Below, piece after piece: positions 5,113 to 5,933 of a stretch of DNA of 5,933 bases. The notes below the pieces were generated by a model that had not been told where the DNA came from, searched no databases, and saw only the letters and a program-made list of their open reading frames with translations. The translations under genes were made by a program, and so were the position numbers. The stretch's first letter is position 1; each line of letters opens with the position of its first letter. The stretch is from Treponema sp. Lineage in GTDB: Bacteria; Spirochaetota; Spirochaetia; Treponematales; Breznakiellaceae. The stretch covers positions 1 to 5,933 of the forward strand of contig JAISOQ010000055.1 of the NCBI GenBank assembly GCA_031275515.1, written 5' to 3'.

Positions 5113-5933
5113 CTACCTTCTTATATATGTAAGTTCAATCTCCTTGTGCTTGTTGCCATACATCTCCCTGTCCCCATCGGCAGATGCATCGTACCACCAG
5201 TTATTTTCATAGTTTCTAAGCCCGCCCTGCGTATCTATGAGGATAGTCAGTTTGCCCTCGGGGCCGGTGAGGGCAAACACGCCTGAACCCAGGCTGGGTG
5301 GGAGGTCCGGGAGGGAGAGGGTTTCCAGGGCGGTACAGTAGTAGAAAGCGTAATCGCCTATGCTTGTGACCGCGGGAAGGCTTACCGATGTCAGGGCGGT
5401 ACAGTGCTGGAAGGCGTCCGCGCCTATGCTTGTGACTGCGGGAAGGCTTACCGATGTCAGAGCGGTACAGTAGTAGAAGGCGTGCGAGCCTATGCTTGTG
5501 ACTGCGGGAAAGCTTATCGATGTCAGGGCGGTACAGTCTCTGAAGGCGGCCCCGCCGATGGTTGTGACCGCAGGGAGGCTTACCGATGTCAGGGCGGTAC
5601 AGTAGTAGAAGGCGTTCCTGTCGATGGTTGTGACCGCAGGGAGGCTTACCGATGTCAGAGCAGTACAGTCACGGAAGGCGTACCGGTCGATGGTTACGGC
5701 CGCCGGGAAGTCCGCCGAGGTCAAGGCGGTACAGCCGCCAAAGGCGCTTTCGCTGATAATTTGTATGCCGCCGCCGCTTACCTCCTTGAGGTTCGTGAAT
5801 CCCGAGAAGGCGATGATACTTGTGGCCGCGCCGGGGAGAACCAGGGACACGATATAACCTTTCCCCTCTGAGTTCGTATCCCACTTGGGATCAAAGGTTT
5901 TATCGGCGTAGAGACCTCCCCCCGATGAACCGG
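5113..5933 (-). CDS. BspA-like leucine-rich-repeat (TpLRR) surface protein, C-terminal part (cut by window edge)
   Basis: The reading frame has no stop back to the right edge, so 272 residues of a longer protein are visible; the GTG at 5848-5850 is an internal Val, not a start. From the edge: a leader segment (GLYADKTFDPKWDTNSEGKG) of the kind that precedes the repeats in treponemal BspA proteins, a capping stretch (SLVLPGAATSIIAFSGF), then seven repeats of the form AFxxCTALTSVSLPAVTSIG, and a non-repetitive C-terminus of about 50 residues (LTILIDTQGGL ... LTYIRR). BspA/TpLRR proteins are cell-surface or secreted and mediate binding to host or bacterial partners in characterised cases; the ligand here is unknown. 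The repeat is 22 residues (66 bases), close to the usual 23. Each unit keeps one Cys before TAL. Export signals would be in the missing N-terminus. It converges with the gene ending at 4813. Confidence 0.88.
   Translation of the reverse strand, partial: GSSGGGLYADKTFDPKWDTNSEGKGYIVSLVLPGAATSIIAFSGFTNLKEVSGGGIQIISESAFGGCTALTSADFPAAVTIDRYAFRDCTALTSVSLPAVTTIDRNAFYYCTALTSVSLPAVTTIGGAAFRDCTALTSISFPAVTSIGSHAFYYCTALTSVSLPAVTSIGADAFQHCTALTSVSLPAVTSIGDYAFYYCTALETLSLPDLPPSLGSGVFALTGPEGKLTILIDTQGGLRNYENNWWYDASADGDREMYGNKHKEIELTYIRR
5330..5725 (-). repeat. Six tandem 66-bp units encoding the LRR array
   Basis: The word GCGGTACAG (or GCAGTACAG) recurs at 5330, 5396, 5462, 5528, 5594, 5660 and, as its start GCGGTACAG, at 5726, exactly 66 bases apart each time. 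The units are very similar at DNA level, suggesting recent duplication or gene conversion. The codons before CTAL alternate: Tyr-Tyr at 5330, 5462 and 5594, and His, Arg-Asp or Gly-Gly types at 5396, 5528, 5660 and 5726. This gives a two-unit (132-base) super-period. Confidence 0.85.

Noticed and set aside
5404..5871. Plus-strand open frame with regular Gly/Tyr/Arg-rich repeats opposite the LRR array
   Set aside because: Its repetitiveness is only the 66-base periodicity read backwards. The minus-strand frame matches a known LRR family and stays open to the window edge.

Overview
This window looks like a chromosomal segment of a Treponema-type spirochaete. That is an inference from three things: a BspA-like (TpLRR) leucine-rich-repeat protein in the style typical of treponemes, the spirochaete-like flavour of the rRNA methyltransferase, and AT-rich intergenic DNA filled with short palindromic repeats between moderately GC-rich genes. 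No rRNA or other phylogenetic marker is present, so the genus call is moderate and no species is proposed.

Layout. (1) 1-124, minus: the N-terminal 41 codons of an IS630-like transposase that runs off the left edge. (2) 125-491: non-coding, holding a palindromic repeat copy (230-329), a short GGATT-type repeat (391-419) and a promoter (454-483). (3) 492-3654, plus: four tightly packed genes, probably one operon. They encode a TlpA-like periplasmic thioredoxin, a CcdA-like thiol-electron transporter (11-base overlap), RsmE (21-base gap) and an HExxH putative metalloprotein with a coiled-coil tail (9-base gap). (4) 3755-4813, plus: a membrane-anchored or exported protein of unassigned function, preceded by a 100-base gap with a weak hairpin. 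(5) 4814-5112: an intergenic region between convergent genes, packed with nested inverted repeats, one of which is a second copy of the 230-329 repeat in opposite orientation. (6) 5113-5933, minus: the C-terminal part of a BspA-like LRR protein whose reading frame stays open to the right edge.

How the genes fit together. CcdA normally passes electrons from cytoplasmic thioredoxin across the inner membrane to a periplasmic TlpA-type thioredoxin, so the first two genes form a ready-made reducing relay. Their client is not visible; nothing in the window makes cytochrome c. RsmE is a housekeeping ribosome-modification enzyme, and its link to the HExxH protein is positional only. The 3755-4813 protein and the LRR protein both look like envelope or surface proteins.

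No clear new multi-gene system is visible. The points most worth following are the HExxH protein, the unassigned exported protein, the inverted palindromic repeat pair, the apparently leaderless promoter of the TlpA gene, and the two-unit periodicity of the LRR array.
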